A DNA stretch of 64,000 nucleotides from Xestospongia muta (GCA_963693285.1 OY848921.1:5442997-5506996); one strand, 5' to 3'; shown: positions 23,646 through 36,329, counted from the stretch's first letter. Made by a program: numbers and translations. Notes: generated from the sequence alone by a model not told the origin.

Positions 23646-26600
23646 TGTGTATGTATATTGCATATGCAATCAACATTTGTGGTTATAACCTAGAGTTTAT
23701 TAACTTGCCTTGTAAATGTAACATTAGAAGAATCACCATGACTAGCTGCACTTGTACTATCACTTTGCTGCACTTTCCTTTGATCTAATTTTGTAGATAC
23801 TGGTACCCTAGAATTAAAACATTAATATAGAACCTATTAGTAATTAATATTATCATCTATCACTTTATAATTCATATCATCTATCTCTTCATAGATCATA
23901 TCTTGCGGATCATTTATATTTCTTTTAAAAAAGGTACACAGAAGTTACTCATATTATGAAATATGATATATACCTTTTTCTGGAACTTTCAGTCACTGTT
24001 ATGTTACTAACATACTCATAACGGCCTTCAGTATCTACAACGCTAAACACCATATACATTGAATCATAATACGTGATAAAGAATCTCTGATTACCTATTT
24101 GGAGAAATATCGTTGATATCATGATCACGTACATTGTACATCTCATTATGAAGTTTTCTTCCGCCTGCCAAATACCATTGATGATCCTTATTATTATCTT
24201 CACTTTCTTGCTTATGGTGTATTCTACATAATTATATTGTAATAAATCAATATTTGTTGATGTTATGTATACAACAAACCTTAGTTTTAAATTTCTTTTT
24301 GATTTAAACTTCATAAAAATACAAACTGATATTATTATGCAACAAACACAAAGAAACATTGACAAACCACCAGCAGAACCAATTGCACTGAATAGTATTA
24401 CATTGCTTTTTGTAATACTTTTGTTACTTGATGTCTGAGTTGGACTAGGACTAGTGACTATTGTAGTTGTGTCATTTGACAGGAAAGAAACTGATGTCAC
24501 TGTTAACACCTGTCCATCAACTGTTATGTCTGAAGTATTTCTTGTCCATTTTTGTAATATAGTCAATAGTTGTGATGTTGTGAAATTAGATATAGCAGAT
24601 AGTCTTGCTCTCATTTTTATTGTATGTTCACTGTCACATTGTAAAGTGTTATCTGATATATAGTCTGAAGTTATTGAACAATAACAGACTTTATTCAGCA
24701 CTGTAATTATGACTTGAGTAATCTCATTGAGTTTACTTTCAGTTTTATTTAGCTATTATAACAAGAAATTTTATTATAATTTTTGTCATTGTTATATAAC
24801 TTACTATCCACAGATAACAGTTATCCAATCCATTGATATACATAACAATCAGTTTGTTGTCATATACTTTAAAGGAATAATGTAAAATTTGTTATCATAT
24901 TTAAAACTAAACTAACCAGGAATTAGTATATTTTGAGATTCCAAACCATGTCCTTTTTTAGTTTGTGCTGACACTGACAAACAATATTTTGAGAGTGGAT
25001 CCAGATTTCCTACTTTAATTGAAGTATTAAGAGTATGTATTAATAATTTGTTCATGTCAACTACAACGCAATGATCTATTGATTTGATCAGATTAAAGGA
25101 ATATCCTGTCACAAATCCTCTCCCCTCTTGAAGTGTTAATGGCTTTATTTTCACAATAATTTCATTTGGAGAAACTCTCTGTGCTAGTTCAAAATTTGGA
25201 GCCACAATGGGAACTATATAGAAAAGCATATACTTGTGTAATATACTTGTGAATTAAAGTTGATACCTGTTTCCAGAGTAAAAAATAATTTATGTGATGC
25301 TTTTCCTTTACCAGCAACAGTAACTGCGGAAACATTAACTTCATATGGAGTATAAGGATCTATAAATGCATATAAATTTAAATAAATACAATTTAAGATA
25401 TAGCTAACTCAGATTATGTATTAGGTGATATAAATTTTCTTCAGTCTCAAATGTGACATATTGATTTACTGTCAAACTCCTAATACTGATGTAGTAGTGT
25501 AAAATAACTCCACTTGACAGCAATGGTGGTTCCCATGAAATGTTGACAGATGAATTAGATAGCACAGTGACAGTCATATGATGAATAGCACCTGGCTCTA
25601 TAATTGATATATGAAAGAGTATGCAAGGTTTTATAAAGACATTCATCTATCCATTTCTTTGTATGTATATTCAATCTAACCTGTCTGTTCAGTAGTATTG
25701 TAGACATAGTCTGACTGAGGTCCTTCACCTCCACCAGTTGTAGCTGAGCTGCTTACTCCCACTTGTTGATGAGGTTTTAGTGTCTCCAGTAGATATAATA
25801 TAAACTGACAATCTACAATTCTAGTAGATATCTCACTACCATTAGTATAGTTGATGTACAGAGTATAGTGAGTGATGATACCATTAGGTATCAATGGAGG
25901 CTCCCATTGAATTAGAAGAGATGATGAATTAACAACAGTGACTGTAACATTAACTGGAGAGTCATCAGGAGCTAAATTGGAAGTGTATTACCTAATTAAT
26001 AATAGTCTGTTACTTACCATCTTGTAATGTAGTAAAATTAATACACTGATTTTTTCCTGTTCCATTATTTGTCCATTGAGGTGTGACACAACAAATGTAA
26101 AAAGAAAATGGTTTTAGAGACATTACAGAGATATTCAATTTCTGAGTGATGTTTAATGTTATTGTAGTGTTAGTATCTGATATATTACACATCACTATGT
26201 AACCATCAAAACTTCCATATTGCATGTATTGAAATGGAGGATTCCATGTTATTATACAATGTGTACTGGACAGTTGTAAAAAGGTCATGTTTTGAATAGT
26301 TCCTGTGCAGAAAAAAAGGAATATTAATAAAGTACATTTTAACATGTGCTCTATATATGAACATAATTTATAACATACTTAGGTTTATGTGATCATTTTA
26401 AAAACATTCCTATACATACATGGTTACTATACAATATTAATCCGACACTAATATGTTTATTTATATCAACATTAATTATTATTTTATAAATGATCAACCT
26501 AGACAATGGATTCCATCAGTAGCAAGGACACTTGATGTATCACAGGAGCAGTAGTATGATCCATTAGTATTAGTACACTGAACTTGACATAAATTTTGTG

Positions 26601-27436
26601 AACATTCATTGATGTCTGTTGTCAATAAAACAAAGCGGTACATTGATTAATGCAAATAGCTAAATAATATCAACAATACAAACAATACCCAATACCTGTA
26701 AGACAGTTACTTCCTGTCCATCCACTGACACATGTACAATTATTAGGAGCTGAGCATTCCATGTTAGTACCACATGAAGAATTGCAAATTGCTACATGTA
26801 AATTTTGTAATATTAAAATGTTCCATGGACATCAATAACAAGTATAACTTACGTAGACAGTTTGGTTTAGCACCATAACCTGAACAACATTGCAGTTGAA
26901 GATCATAAGTCAATGTATATTGTGTCATAGTGTGAGTTCTAAATTATAATATAAACATGTATTTGTTATTGTTGTATTATTTGCATATACTATCTTAGAA
27001 AAATGGTAAATTTTTGTTTCTAACTAAAATTGGTTGCTAGATAAAGCTTTTAAAAGCTTTAAACCTATATCAAAAATAATCTAATTAATACAAAATACTG
27101 TTATTTTGGAATGTATGCTGATACACGTATTATTATTATGCTTGATGTCTATTATTATAACCCAAATTTAATTATAAATACATAGTAAATATTTATTAAA
27201 AATTATCTTACTAACCCATCTCGACAACGCCTACGTCCCCACCAGCCACATGATCTGTAAGTAGCACGATATCCAACATATGTTGTTACAGAAGACACAG
27301 ATACATATTGTGAGCAAGATAATACTGCATGACAACTGTATATGATAATACAGATTAAAATAATACAGTGTCACAATAAAGCTTACCTATACATCAAAAC
27401 TGTATAACAAAACAAAGCAATCCAGAGCTTCATCAT
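23000..27436 (-). CDS. Receptor gene 2: EMI-EGF-FN3 single-pass membrane protein
   Basis: The start MMKLWIALF (exon 1, 27387-27436) is a signal peptide. The EMI domain is in 27216-27335 and 26853-26938. There is one EGF exon (26696-26791) and one Ca-binding EGF exon (26499-26615, D-x-N-E-C start). FN3 domains are 26018-26302, 25681-25971, 25409-25597 plus 25267-25359, and 24917-25213. The Cys domain and membrane helix are in 24805-24866 and 24280-24752 (helix about residues 678-706). Tail exons are 24095-24223 and 23974-24042, after which two endings are possible. Exon 23837-23921 contains Y-E-E-I-D-D-M and stops in frame (about 813 residues). Skipping it reaches 23709-23807 (GC donor), 23490-23549, 23334-23441, 23167-23283 and 23000-23114 (about 951 residues). 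Both sums are exact multiples of three. The long form carries four proline-rich SH3-type ligands. Ligand and role are unknown. Confidence 0.82.
23167..23549 (-). repeat. Tail-module exons of gene 2
   Basis: A 60-bp mini-module (23490-23549), a 108-bp module (23334-23441) and a 117-bp module (23167-23283) are separated by introns of about 50 bp. All are phase 2 at both ends. Each ends with a proline core such as [10 protein letters not shown] and starts with a tyrosine or serine followed by K/E-x-G-T-S-D-V-E-type text. Confidence 0.85.
23575..23655. repeat. (TA)n and (TATG)n microsatellite in gene 2 intron
   Basis: A TA run followed by GTAT repeats lies in the intron after the GC donor. The equivalent introns of genes 3, 4 and 5 also hold TA, TG or TACA repeats, so this intron is a recurrent microsatellite site. 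Confidence 0.9.
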
Positions 27437-28126
27437 TTAAGAGTTTGAACACTGACTGTAATATTGAAATTTATATAGGTTCTTAAAAAAACAGGTGTTT
27501 TGATTTTTAAATTTAAAAAAAAGTACAAATGATGTTGTTAAAGTTTTAAAAACATTTCTGAAATGTACAGGATGGCTGTACACAATATATAATGCCTATA
27601 TTGTAGTCACAATACTCAGCATTAAACACTAAAATGTGAATGTTTACATTTAATTTAAATGTCCAAGTGCATGCAGAGTACAGTCTGTTAGATGTTAAAA
27701 ATTTTAAACTCTCTTTGAAAAAGCAGCTTTCCAAAATATTTTTATTCTGTGTATAGATGTGCCATTTCCCCAAATGAAGGATACTTGTCATGCAGCATTG
27801 CAATGTTTCAATACATGCCATACCCTGTGTACTTAAAGCAACATTATTGAGTTTTCTGAGTTTTGTAAACTTGTTGTAGGCATAAAGCTAACAGCTACTG
27901 TTTCATTTAGTTTGTTTATTTTCATAATGTTCTGTTGATGTAAAACTGTTCTGGGTTAAATTTATTTTTATAAGTTTAATTATCTGAGTTGATATTGTCC
28001 TTAACAGTGGCATTTCATTTAAATGAATTGGTTGCAATATGGGCTGATAGTCAAGTGTTAATTTCATTTGTCTCTCTCAAAATGTACTTTCAACAATAGA
28101 ATAAATTATTGATAATAAAATAGCCA

Positions 28127-28161
<35 letters not shown>

Positions 28162-29253
28162 CAATAAGAAGCACTAAGGTGCAGAATCTTCATCACAGTA
28201 TCTGTAGTGTTAGTTAGTTTGTAATTGTCATGTTACCACTGCATGACAACTTACAAATAAATACTTAGAATGAATAGACAACAGGATTGCGATCGATCAT
28301 CTCATATAGATATAGATTAAATTATTAAGTGAATCTCAATGTCAATGTACATGTTGGGAATGTTTCAAGCAAAACTTTGGGCACTATTCCAAGTGGACAT
28401 TCTGACTTGACACTACCAAAAATATATGTAATTCATACTGTTAATATTAAAGTGCTAGACTGCAGTGAGTGCACACATGTTCAATCAAGTATTAGAACCA
28501 TCTCTAGACCATTAACAAAATAAGCCTAACAGATTAAAGTTATTTTTACATTAAACAAATAACAAACATCTAAAACAACGAAGCCGTTATAAGCCTAACA
28601 GATTTACATAAACAAAAACAAACATCAAAGTAATGAAGCCTTTGTAAACAGTACTTATGATATTTAAGCCACTAGCATATTTAAATACTTTAGTTAGAAA
28701 ATATGAAATCGAATTATTTATCAAGCAATAGACCAAAATATATAGTTATAAGATATTGTTGTGATTTAGTGTTGCTTGTGGAAGATGATATATCTGCTAC
28801 ATTATTCATCTTATTATGATAAGGTGATGGACAAGAACTGTTACTATTAAACTCTTACATACATTTCAATGCATTTTGTAAGGAAGTATGGAACCAATTT
28901 ATATGAATTGCTTAAATTTATTTTATCAGTGTGAAAAGATAAATAAAGTAAAAGTTGAACTCTATTATCATTATTATTATTTTACAAAAATGGAATGTAC
29001 AAGTTAAAAAAACTACAGATGGTCACACAATCTGTGATAGTATGCAAATGATGAATCAACAAAATAAGTAGTGGTTTATGAAGTTAATTTGAAGGAATAG
29101 TGGATAGTAATTGCACAGACAGACCAGACGACAGTAGCATTACAATCAAACTGATAACTAATGCAATTATCACTATATCTATGTATTTTAAGATTTAAAT
29201 ATTAAATTTTTTAATCGTTATTTTATTTATTGTTTTGTTGCTGATGAACTTAC
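27437..29253. other. Upstream spacer of gene 2, repeat R1
   Basis: The minus strand just upstream of the ATG has an acceptor (ATTACAG then TCAGTGTTCAAACTCT). About 28320-28740 is spacer repeat R1 (text such as TTTCAAGCAAAACTTTGGG and AAGTGGACATTCTGAC), which recurs at 29770-30160, 34180-34260, 43070-43400, 43730-44170 and 59560-59730. A (TA)n tract lies at about 28130-28158. I see no gene here; it may be the intron between a leader exon and the coding start. Confidence 0.5.
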
Positions 29254-29460
29254 ATTTGTTACAGAGAACACTGCTCTCAAACCACACAGTCAACACGGCT
29301 GGATAAATGACGTTTTAAGTGTACTCTTTAACAACGAAGAAACAGGCAGGAAAATGCCTGGTTTGTATGTCAGATGTGTCTTATCACAGAAAAGACTAAC
29401 AGAGACAAGCAAACAACTGCTTTTATTCAGTCGCCGATGCTGTTCTGCGCGTGCGCATAC
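29254..29460 (-). promoter_or_regulatory. R2 block upstream of gene 2: candidate leader exon and promoter
   Basis: Minus strand: about 165 bp ending in AAAT followed by a GTAAGT donor, conserved in all R2 copies. Just upstream (29446-29457) lies TGCGCACGCGCA on the minus strand, an exact match to the NRF1-type consensus YGCGCAYGCGCR. A matching acceptor lies 27 bp before the gene 2 ATG. Leader exon, intron of about 1.8 kb and coding exon 1 would form a normal 5' end, but no transcript evidence is available. Confidence 0.45.
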
Positions 29461-30165
29461 GTATAATCTTAATTAATAAACTTGTTATTTAAAATATGGT
29501 TTCGTTTGTTATCTAATATTAGTATACGACAATCAATCAAAAATGGCATATATAAGTTAAAGTAAATTGATTTGCTAAACGTTTAAATGTTTCACGTTCA
29601 TTTACTTTGCTTATACCAAGGATTTGCTAGATTGTCTCATCCTTTCTCTACCTTATTCACTGTCTGTTCATACATTTGTTTGCTTTTCTTTTAATGATTC
29701 TTGTAACAGATGCTTTAGAACACTGTTTATTTTCCTATGTTCATGCATATATAGATTAAATGTTTAAGTGAATGTCAATGTAAATACATACTGGGAATGA
29801 TTCAAGCAAAACTTTCGGCCCTATTCTAAGTGGACAACCTGACTTGTCACCACTACCTACAAATGTACGTAATTCATACTATTAATATTAAGGTGCTAGA
29901 CTGCAGTAAGTGAACATATGTTCAATCAACTCTTAAAACCATTTCTAAAGCATTAAGAAAATAAGCTTAAGAGATTAAAGTTATATTTACATTAAACAAA
30001 TAACAAACATTTAAAAACAACGAAGCCGTTATAAACCTAACAGATTTACATAAACAAAAACAAACATCATAAACAATGAAGCCATTGTAAATGGCACTTA
30101 TGATATCTAAGCCACTAATATATTTAAACACATTATTTAGAAAATATGAAATCAAATTATTAACC
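29461..30165. repeat. Spacer repeat R1/R2, second copy
   Basis: 29590-29770 recurs at 31170-31370. 29770-30160 is a second copy of R1 (compare 28320-28740), with the same AACAAACAT and AACGAAGCCGTTATAA blocks. No gene. Confidence 0.6.
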
Positions 30166-30207
30166 TCGCTGCGCGTGGGCGCGAAGCGCGGTTACTGTAG
30201 TCTGTCA

Positions 30208-30239
<32 letters not shown>

Positions 30240-30780
30240 CTGCACTGCCTGTTACCGGGGATTGTTTTTGAACTGCTATAACTTGGCAAGCGAAGCGTTA
30301 GCAGCTACCAATGTTGAGCAACGAATAGAAAAACGTGTGGATTTTACAACAGTAGTATCAAGAACATCGTCAAGGAAAAGGAAAGCTTAAAACTCGCAAA
30401 AGAATTTTCAGGCTGCAGAGATCAACGTGCCATTTCTCGAAAATTAAAAAAACTTAATGTGGAGATTTTTTAGTATGTTGTAGAGAATCGTAGAGGAATA
30501 CGCATCAGCAAGACAGAAGGCCATTGGTCGAAGTAATCGTCAGAAAAGTTCTGAAAAGTGTTTTCAAGATTGTACATGGACTTGGAGCGAAGTAACGCAT
30601 TCAGGAAACGTCTTCAAGCACTGAAAAAACTGCTACTAATAGATAATATATTGATTTATATTTGTACTACGGGACGTTTCCAAAGAACGTTTCATTTTCA
30701 AGTTACAATAAATTTTGTATATGTAATATTGAAACATTTTTAAGGGTCATGTAAAGGCTCAGAGAAACTTTCATCATGAA
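30166..30780 (+). mobile_element. GC-rich insertion with (GT)n, possible non-autonomous element
   Basis: Base composition changes abruptly at about 30166 (CTCGCTGCGCGTGGGCGCGA). It is followed by a GT run at about 30215-30240 and a charged frame ending VSRTSSRKRKA at 30390. An AATAAA signal is near 30708. The block interrupts spacer repeat R1. I see no terminal repeats and cannot name the family. Confidence 0.35.
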
Positions 30781-31380
30781 TCTAGCACTTAATCTTGCTT
30801 GGCAATTGAATGATACTATTACTTACTCAGTTACAGCTTCACAGACATGTCAATCAGAGTGCAAGTACCCAGTAAACGACAAAGCTTTTTTTCCATTTGA
30901 TTGAAGAGAAATGCTAAGTCATCAAACAACAGTTTGTAATGTGCATCACGTGATCCATCAATAATTTGACCACACCTTGTCAAATCTTAAATGTACATGT
31001 ACATGCACTCTGCAGTATAGATTTACACTGGGCACCATAGCAAGGCTAAGCACTTTAGTGCATTTTTATTTATCAAGCAATACACCAAAATAGTTATAAT
31101 ATAATTATTGTTGTGATTTAGTGTTGCTTGTGGAAAATAACGTATGAAAGTAAATTGATTTGCTAAACATTTAAATGTTTCACATTCATTTACATTGCTT
31201 ATGCCCAGTGCAACATTTACTTGATTGTCACATCCTTTCTCTATCTCTTTCACTGTCTGTTCATACATTTTTTTGTTTTCTTTTAATGATCCTTGTAACA
31301 GACGCTTTAGAATTTTGTTGATTTTCCTATGTTCATGCATATATAGGTTAAATGTTCAAGTGAATGCCAAAGTCAACATA
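30781..31380. other. Spacer, partial copy of R1/R2
   Basis: 31020-31380 repeats 29560-29790 (shared TTTAAATGTTTCACATTCAT and TTCCTATGTTCATGCATATA). No gene; the minus-strand ORF over this repeat is not supported. Confidence 0.5.
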
Positions 31381-34179
31381 CACTGGTCGATCTAGGAGTT
31401 GTGGCCTGAGGTGCACATTCACTCACCAATTTTTTATTCTATAAAAATATTCAGATCAATCATTTAAGTGATTAAGTAACACCCCATGGGAATAATTATT
31501 ACTTTAATTTTATTCATACCAAATCTTGTCACCATACCTTACAAAAGCTATACCACGATGTTTTTATAAATATCATAATACAATATAATTGTTGTGATAA
31601 GCCATGTGTACCAGGTAACATTGAGTTGTTTGGGATTTGTTTGTGTCCACTCTTGAGAGAATCTATGTTTTTTCCTGAATTCTCATTTGCTGGGAACACA
31701 AGGCATTATCAAGTTTGACAACTTCAGTTATGAAGTTATACCTAGTTTACAATTGAAATACTAGTTAAAGCACTTTTTATAAATCTAGAATAATATTATA
31801 GATTATTATAATTGTTAATTGTTTTAATTTACTTATCTAGATCAGTGAGAGAGTCAACAATATCATAAACTTCACTGATGTCATAAGGACAACGTAACTC
31901 ACTAAAGCTTTTCTGTTAGAAACAAACTTGCTAGAAGAGCTGGAGTTAAGGCTAATCGAAGAGCTACTATTACTGTGACCATCATTCTCTGATGCCAGGA
32001 GGAGTAATAGCAACTGTCCTGCTTATTCTAAATTACATGATGGAGATTTTTGTCTTTCTTGTATTATCTTTGCAAGGGCAAGCTGTGGTAATGGTGATTT
32101 TGGTGTGTTAATTAGTGAGCCAATGAAGACTTTCTATGAAGCCACAGAGATATTGAGAAGACACGGAACTCTGCAATATCATAAAAATTCTATGGCTGAT
32201 ATGGTTTCCTTTCTTAATGTCGTGGAGCAACGTATACCATCAGCTACAGCAATGGCCATTTCTGCTCATGATGAACAAATTCAAGCAAAAATCAATCAAA
32301 GTTGCTTTCAATTGTAAGAAATATTCTTTTTTGTGGAAGACAGAACATTGGACTTTTAAACCACAGAGATGATGAAAAGTATATTCATAACCTTGTTATT
32401 TACCTTGGTAACTTTCAATTTCTGCTTGACTTTCGTATTGAGTCGGGTGATGAAGTTTTGAAGGAGCACTTCTAGAAATGTCCTCAAATTGCTACATATA
32501 GATCAAAAACAGTTCAGAATGAGATTATCGAGATAATTGGTAAAAATATCCTTACAAAAATTCTAGAAGTTCAGAGGGTTCGTTTTTTCAGAATTGGGAG
32601 ATGAAGTTTCTAACATTTCCAATTAGAAGCAGTTAAGTTTGGTCATAAGATTTGTTGATCAGTTTAATCAATTGAGAGTTCTTGGAGTTTGTACAGTGTA
32701 GTGGTGAAATATCTGGAAAAGCTGGAGAAATATAATATTATTATCACTAACAAGTCATAGATTAGATATGCAATTTATAAAAGGTCAGGGATATGATGGA
32801 GATAGTGCTATGCCTGAATGTGTGATAGGAGTAGCTGCTCGAATCCAAAGTCATTTTCCAAAAGCTGTTTATGTACATTGCTTCTCTCACAAGCTCAACC
32901 ATGCTATTGTTAAATCTTGTGACATCTTGTAGTGAGAAATGCTTTTGGGATAATTAGTAAAGTTGCATTGTTCTTTAAAAACTCTCAAATAGGCAGGAAT
33001 CAAGCAGTCTATTTAGTCAAACAGAAAACAAACCCTTTTGGACTTAAGTAAAACAAGATGAATAGAGCATCATGAGGCACTTGATAACTTTGGACTGTTT
33101 TATGAAATAGTACTACAACTTTTGGAAGACATAAAATGTCACAGTCTGGATGAAATAAGAGATAAAGTTACTGATACATGCACTCTCCTCTCAGCTATTA
33201 CAAACATATAGTTCATGATGTGTTTCTGGAAAGGGCTGAGCCTTGTCAAGTGTTTAAGTGTTGGTCTTTAGTCAAGTACTACAGACATTATTAAGGCATA
33301 CAGGTACATTGACTTCACAAAACAAAGTATCCAGAGAGAGAGATGAAATAGATAAAGTTAATAAAGAACATCTTACTGTTGCTAAGTCTATGGCAAAGTC
33401 AGTTGGTGTTGACAATGAATTGATTACCATTCCTCGTACACGTGGTAGAGAGCAAAACAGAGATAACACTCCAGCAGAAACTCTTCAACAATATTACAAA
33501 AGATCAATCACTATCCCATTCCTAGACCACATGCTCACACAGCTTGATGAAAGGTTTCCAGAGGGAAATCAGGAAATAGTCATGGGCCTGAGTTTAGTAC
33601 CATTAACAATAAGAAAAGATCTTGAATGGAAGCAAACTGTTATGAAAATGGTAGAATGGTATGAAGCTGATCTTTCATCTCCTCACAATATAAACGCAAA
33701 GCTGTTAAGTTGGGAAATGAAGTGGGAAAAATATGCTGATAATGATCTTCCCATAAGACCACAGCAGATGAGTTGTTCTTTACAAATATTCTTACACTCT
33801 TGATAATTGTCTACACCATCCCAATGAAAGAAGTTCTTGTGAAAGAAGTATAAGCTTTTTAATAAGAGTTAAAACTTGGCTTCATTCAATGATGATACAA
33901 GAAAGATATAAAGGGCTACTTCTCATAAGTATTCGTTATGGCATGGACGTAGACTGCCAGGTAATTGTTGACTCTTTTTCTAGAAGGCATCCTAGAAAAA
34001 TTAAGCTGACAAATATTCTTAAGAGTGATAATTAACTGTATTTCGTTTCTTCATCACGTTATTGACTTTATTGTCTCGTGATTAAAAGGGTGTGTCTACA
34101 AATAATAAAATATAAAATTCATTACCTTAAAATTTTAAGTCTTCCACCTCTCTATTTCTACACTCTGGATCCGCCCGTG
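31381..34179 (+). mobile_element. hAT transposon (ZMYM1-like transposase), decayed
   Basis: Terminal inverted repeats: left CACTGGTCGATCTAG and right (reverse complement) CACGGGCGGATCCAG. The element is flanked by a 5-bp direct repeat ACATA on both sides. Inside, plus-strand pieces follow the order of ZMYM1/TTF-type hAT transposases. These are a TTF/DUF4371-like N-terminus (EILRRHGTLQYHKNSMADM near 32150), a catalytic-core piece (GQGYDGDSAMPECVIGVAAR near 32790, then V-H-C-F-S-H-K-L-N-H), a 181-codon open frame 33258-33803, and the C-terminal dimerisation segment (C-E-R-S-I-S-F-L-I-R-V-K-T-W-L near 33840). Several frameshifts and stops disable it. It is inserted in spacer repeat R1, whose sequence resumes at 34180. 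Confidence 0.8.
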
Positions 34180-34770
34180 AACATATGGATACTGCTAATT
34201 TTTCATGCAAAATGTTAGGCCCTAGTCCAAGTGGACATGCTGACTGTCTGTCGCTGCATTGTTAAATTCTCATCCAGTCTATGTCTGTACATTAGACTCC
34301 ACATAGTTACATTATGTCTTACTATGCTTATTAAATGAGTGGTGTTATTCCTAATTTCATTATTTCAATACTCTCCTAATTAATTAATTAAGTAAAATTA
34401 AAAGTATGATAATTACAGAGAATTACTTTATACAAGCACACTCAGTAGGGAGATGTTAAGGATGCTGGCCAATTATAGGGTATCCTAGTTAACTCTATAG
34501 CTCGTTTGAAATGATCATCTTAACAGGACAAGTAAAATCAAAAATGATAGACTACTTGCAAAGATAGTATCAATAGAATTACAGATACTGTTCTATCATC
34601 ATCATCATCTAGAGGTAGCTGAGTTGTTTGTGTAGTAATCTAACTGAACTAACAACTTTATAATAAGTCTAATAACTGACAAAACAGAACAGACAGATCT
34701 AAACAGTTACTTAAATACACATGGCGGTATATGGGTTCAGACTATAAAATACGTATTAATTATGTCCAAA
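34180..34770. other. Spacer, R1 remainder
   Basis: 34180-34260 continues repeat R1 interrupted by the hAT element (GGCCCTAGTCCAAGTGGACA). The rest shows no gene or repeat that I can support. Confidence 0.45.
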
Positions 34771-34774
34771 GTTC

Positions 34775-35225
34775 GCCACATTACCCTAGAAGACATTAGG
34801 GTCTTGGACTGGATACGATTAAGGTCCATCACCTTGACAACAGTCACTGGTATTGTCTTGTGTGGTCCTCTACTAAACTCATGAACATATTATTATAGCT
34901 TGTCTCTGACTTTCTTCTCCATTAGCAGTTCAGGTGACAAGATACTTGTACTTCTCTGAGGCATGATAAGATACTATGAGACAAAAGTAGCAATTCTATC
35001 TTGCAAATTACCTTCTAATATACTAATGCCCTGTTTAACAGTTTGAATCCATGTTAAGCCAACCCATGCATGCTGCAGTGAAATAAGAGTATGCTTGATT
35101 TCATTCCCCATTCATAAAACATTTAAATTCATGGTTAGTAGAATCAGGCATGTTAACCAACAATTCGATTTGGAGTTCCAAATAATACCTTCAGTTTTTT
35201 TAAACATTGAACACCACTATGGTAC
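34775..35225 (-). mobile_element. Ty3/gypsy integrase fragment, decayed
   Basis: Minus-strand pieces in shifted frames read L-F-G-T-P-N-R-I-V, then PDSTNHEFKCFM, W-I-Q-T-V-K-Q-G-I-S-I-L-E-G-N-L, then Q-D-R-I-A-T-F-V and LSPELLMEKKVRDKL. These match the integrase catalytic core and its C-terminal part in Ty3/gypsy elements (V-Q-T-x-K-x-x-I, L-x-x-R-x-x-x-F-L, S-P-A-E-L-L-M-x-R). Many stops and frameshifts; no LTR. Confidence 0.6.
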
Positions 35226-36080
35226 AGGCTATGAAATATGATTAAATTCATTAAATCATTATTCCTCTTTCATTGTACCTTCTATACTAGCCTCATACCT
35301 AGGCACTTAGTGAGAGAATACTTAGATATGAGGCTACTACTATACATATCATTTGGTGTGACTAGAAGAAATAGTTCTTCAATCATATTTATTACATTTT
35401 CTACATCTGTTTCACCATCATCAACAGCTTGGAAGAATGCAGCATTTATAATTTTTGCAAAAATGACACATAAGTAGGCAATTTTGACAATAGCAATAAT
35501 ATATACCAGATGGAGTCCTGAAGTTAAGTCCAAAAAATAAAAGAAAAAGGATAGCCTACATATAATTACTGGAGGTCAGTAGCTTTCTTAGCAGTAAAAC
35601 TGCTGGATATGAGAGGAAAAGAGATCTCTTTATAAAGCAAACACTCTCATGATGACTATATATGACATCATCATAGCACATACATCTTTTCTCAAAGTAG
35701 GAAATTTGTTATTACACAAACTTTGCAGATTCTTATATATAACTATGTGTATCTGACAGAAACAGTAGTAGCTATATTAATATAGTAAATAATAAATAAG
35801 GAGATGATTAAATGATTGAAGTATGGTTTACAACATGATACAACATGACCAATGCATATAACCCAAATAAATATAGCAAAACTTTAAATTTTACAGTGTA
35901 CTAGTTTTCTTGGCTAGTTTATAACATTTACTCCCTCTGACTGCCAATTGTCTTGTATACCATGGTAAATGGTGATTAGGATGGAAACTTGTGCATGATG
36001 GAGATTACCATGAAAACTTTTGATGTATTTTGGGGTAATATTGCCTATAACACTCTTTTATATGACTGTTTACATAAACT
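35226..36080. other. Spacer, nothing recognised
   Basis: Two overlapping ORFs on opposite strands around 35238-35533 have no recognisable domain. No repeat shared with the rest of the window was noticed until R2-like sequence begins near 36085. Confidence 0.4.
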
Positions 36081-36084
36081 AAAT

Positions 36085-36260
36085 TGATTCTTTTATTAAA
36101 CTTAATTAATAAACTTTTATTCGAAATATGGTTTTCTTTATTTAATAACAGAAGGATATAATAATCAAATAGCATAAGCAAAAGTAATGTGAGTTGATAA
36201 ATGTTTAAAAGTTTCTCGTTTTTATTTCACGTTTATTTACTTTTTAAGCCCAACACATGC
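36085..36260. repeat. R2-type spacer repeat, truncated copy
   Basis: Matches 21610-21790 closely (AATATGGTTTTC, GGATATAATAATCAAATAGC, TTTTTATTTCACGTTTATTT). The leader-exon half is missing. It shows that unit 3 was copied from a segment like that left of gene 2. Confidence 0.7.
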
Positions 36261-36272
36261 TTGATTCTCTCT

Positions 36273-36303
<31 letters not shown>

Positions 36304-36325
36304 TGTCTCTCTCTCTCTCTCTCGC
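36261..36325. repeat. (CT)n microsatellite
   Basis: An interrupted CTCTCTGT/CTCT array at the same place where unit 2 has only a short TCTCTCTC run (21782-21794), so it expanded after the unit duplication. Confidence 0.9.
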
Positions 36326-36329
36326 AGAA

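Noticed and set aside
35238..35533. Overlapping 79- and 83-residue ORFs
   Set aside because: Opposite strands of the same stretch, no domain, no splice context, no paralogue.
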